Shown here in pieces: positions 20,997 to 21,074 of a stretch of 21,074 nucleotides of DNA. This DNA is from JARICQ01 sp964428475. GTDB lineage: Bacteria > Bacillota > Clostridia > Tissierellales > Tissierellaceae. A model generated the notes under the pieces. That model had not been told where the DNA came from and did not search any database. It was given only the letters and a program-made list of their open reading frames with translations. The stretch spans positions 1 through 21,074 of the forward strand of contig CAYRYO010000029.1 in the NCBI GenBank assembly GCA_964428475.1. Direction: 5' to 3'. The position numbers and the translations under genes are program-made. The stretch's first letter is position 1. Each line of letters starts with the position of its first letter.

Positions 20997-21074
20997 CTTT
21001 ACTTATATAAAACTATCTTATAAATATATAGTGTGAATAATCATTCTTATTGAAAGATACACTAAATTGCGTTA

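Overview
The window is AT-rich, with AGA/ATA-type codon use, strong AGGAGG-like ribosome binding sites and two sporulation-linked proteins (a YtaF-type membrane protein and a Spo0E-type phosphatase). This points to a low-GC, spore-forming anaerobic Firmicute of the class Clostridia, perhaps near Tissierellales or Peptostreptococcaceae. The exact taxon cannot be fixed from the sequence. No rRNA, tRNA, insertion sequence, phage gene or CRISPR array was seen.

Left part (1-3239): the 3' end of an EamA/DMT exporter converges on a reverse-strand pair, a MthK-like potassium channel and a monofunctional chorismate mutase. The channel gene is cut by a single in-frame TAA and has an altered selectivity filter. 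A short gene remnant, a 20-bp perfect hairpin and ytaF follow. The 450-bp gap upstream of lysA holds a reverse-strand sigma-A promoter for ytaF and a good sigma-54 (-24/-12) promoter facing lysA.

Centre (3162-10539) is the most interesting part. A diaminopimelate decarboxylase (lysA) carries the sigma-54 promoter. It is followed by an ion-transporter-like permease (+), a convergent FAD oxidoreductase with a C-x2-C-x3-C motif (-), a short meso-diaminopimelate dehydrogenase (+), and a PAS/AAA+/HTH sigma-54 activator (+). No dapA, dapB or lysC lies nearby. I infer a regulated diaminopimelate uptake and utilisation (fermentation) locus rather than lysine biosynthesis. The intergenic regions on either side of the permease/FAD pair share an exact 21-bp direct repeat and an exact 13-bp inverted repeat. 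The left one also has a near-perfect 40-bp palindrome whose core recurs at the FAD-gene promoter, so these regions look like linked control regions.

Right-centre (10577-16687) is mostly housekeeping: ychF with a clean promoter and terminator, an XRE regulator divergent from a 46-residue Spo0E-like phosphatase, a second complete DMT exporter, a TtcA-like tRNA thiolase, a DEAD-box helicase with a basic tail, and a YczE-like membrane protein that appears to start at ATT. Two related GC-rich palindromes, which may belong to one dispersed family, flank the last gene.

Right end (16734-21074): a metallo-beta-lactamase-fold hydrolase, and an OmpR-type regulator with an overlapping sensor kinase, divergent from a membrane-anchored HtrA/DegP serine protease with a PDZ domain. 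The arrangement resembles the Bacillus CssRS/HtrA secretion-stress system.
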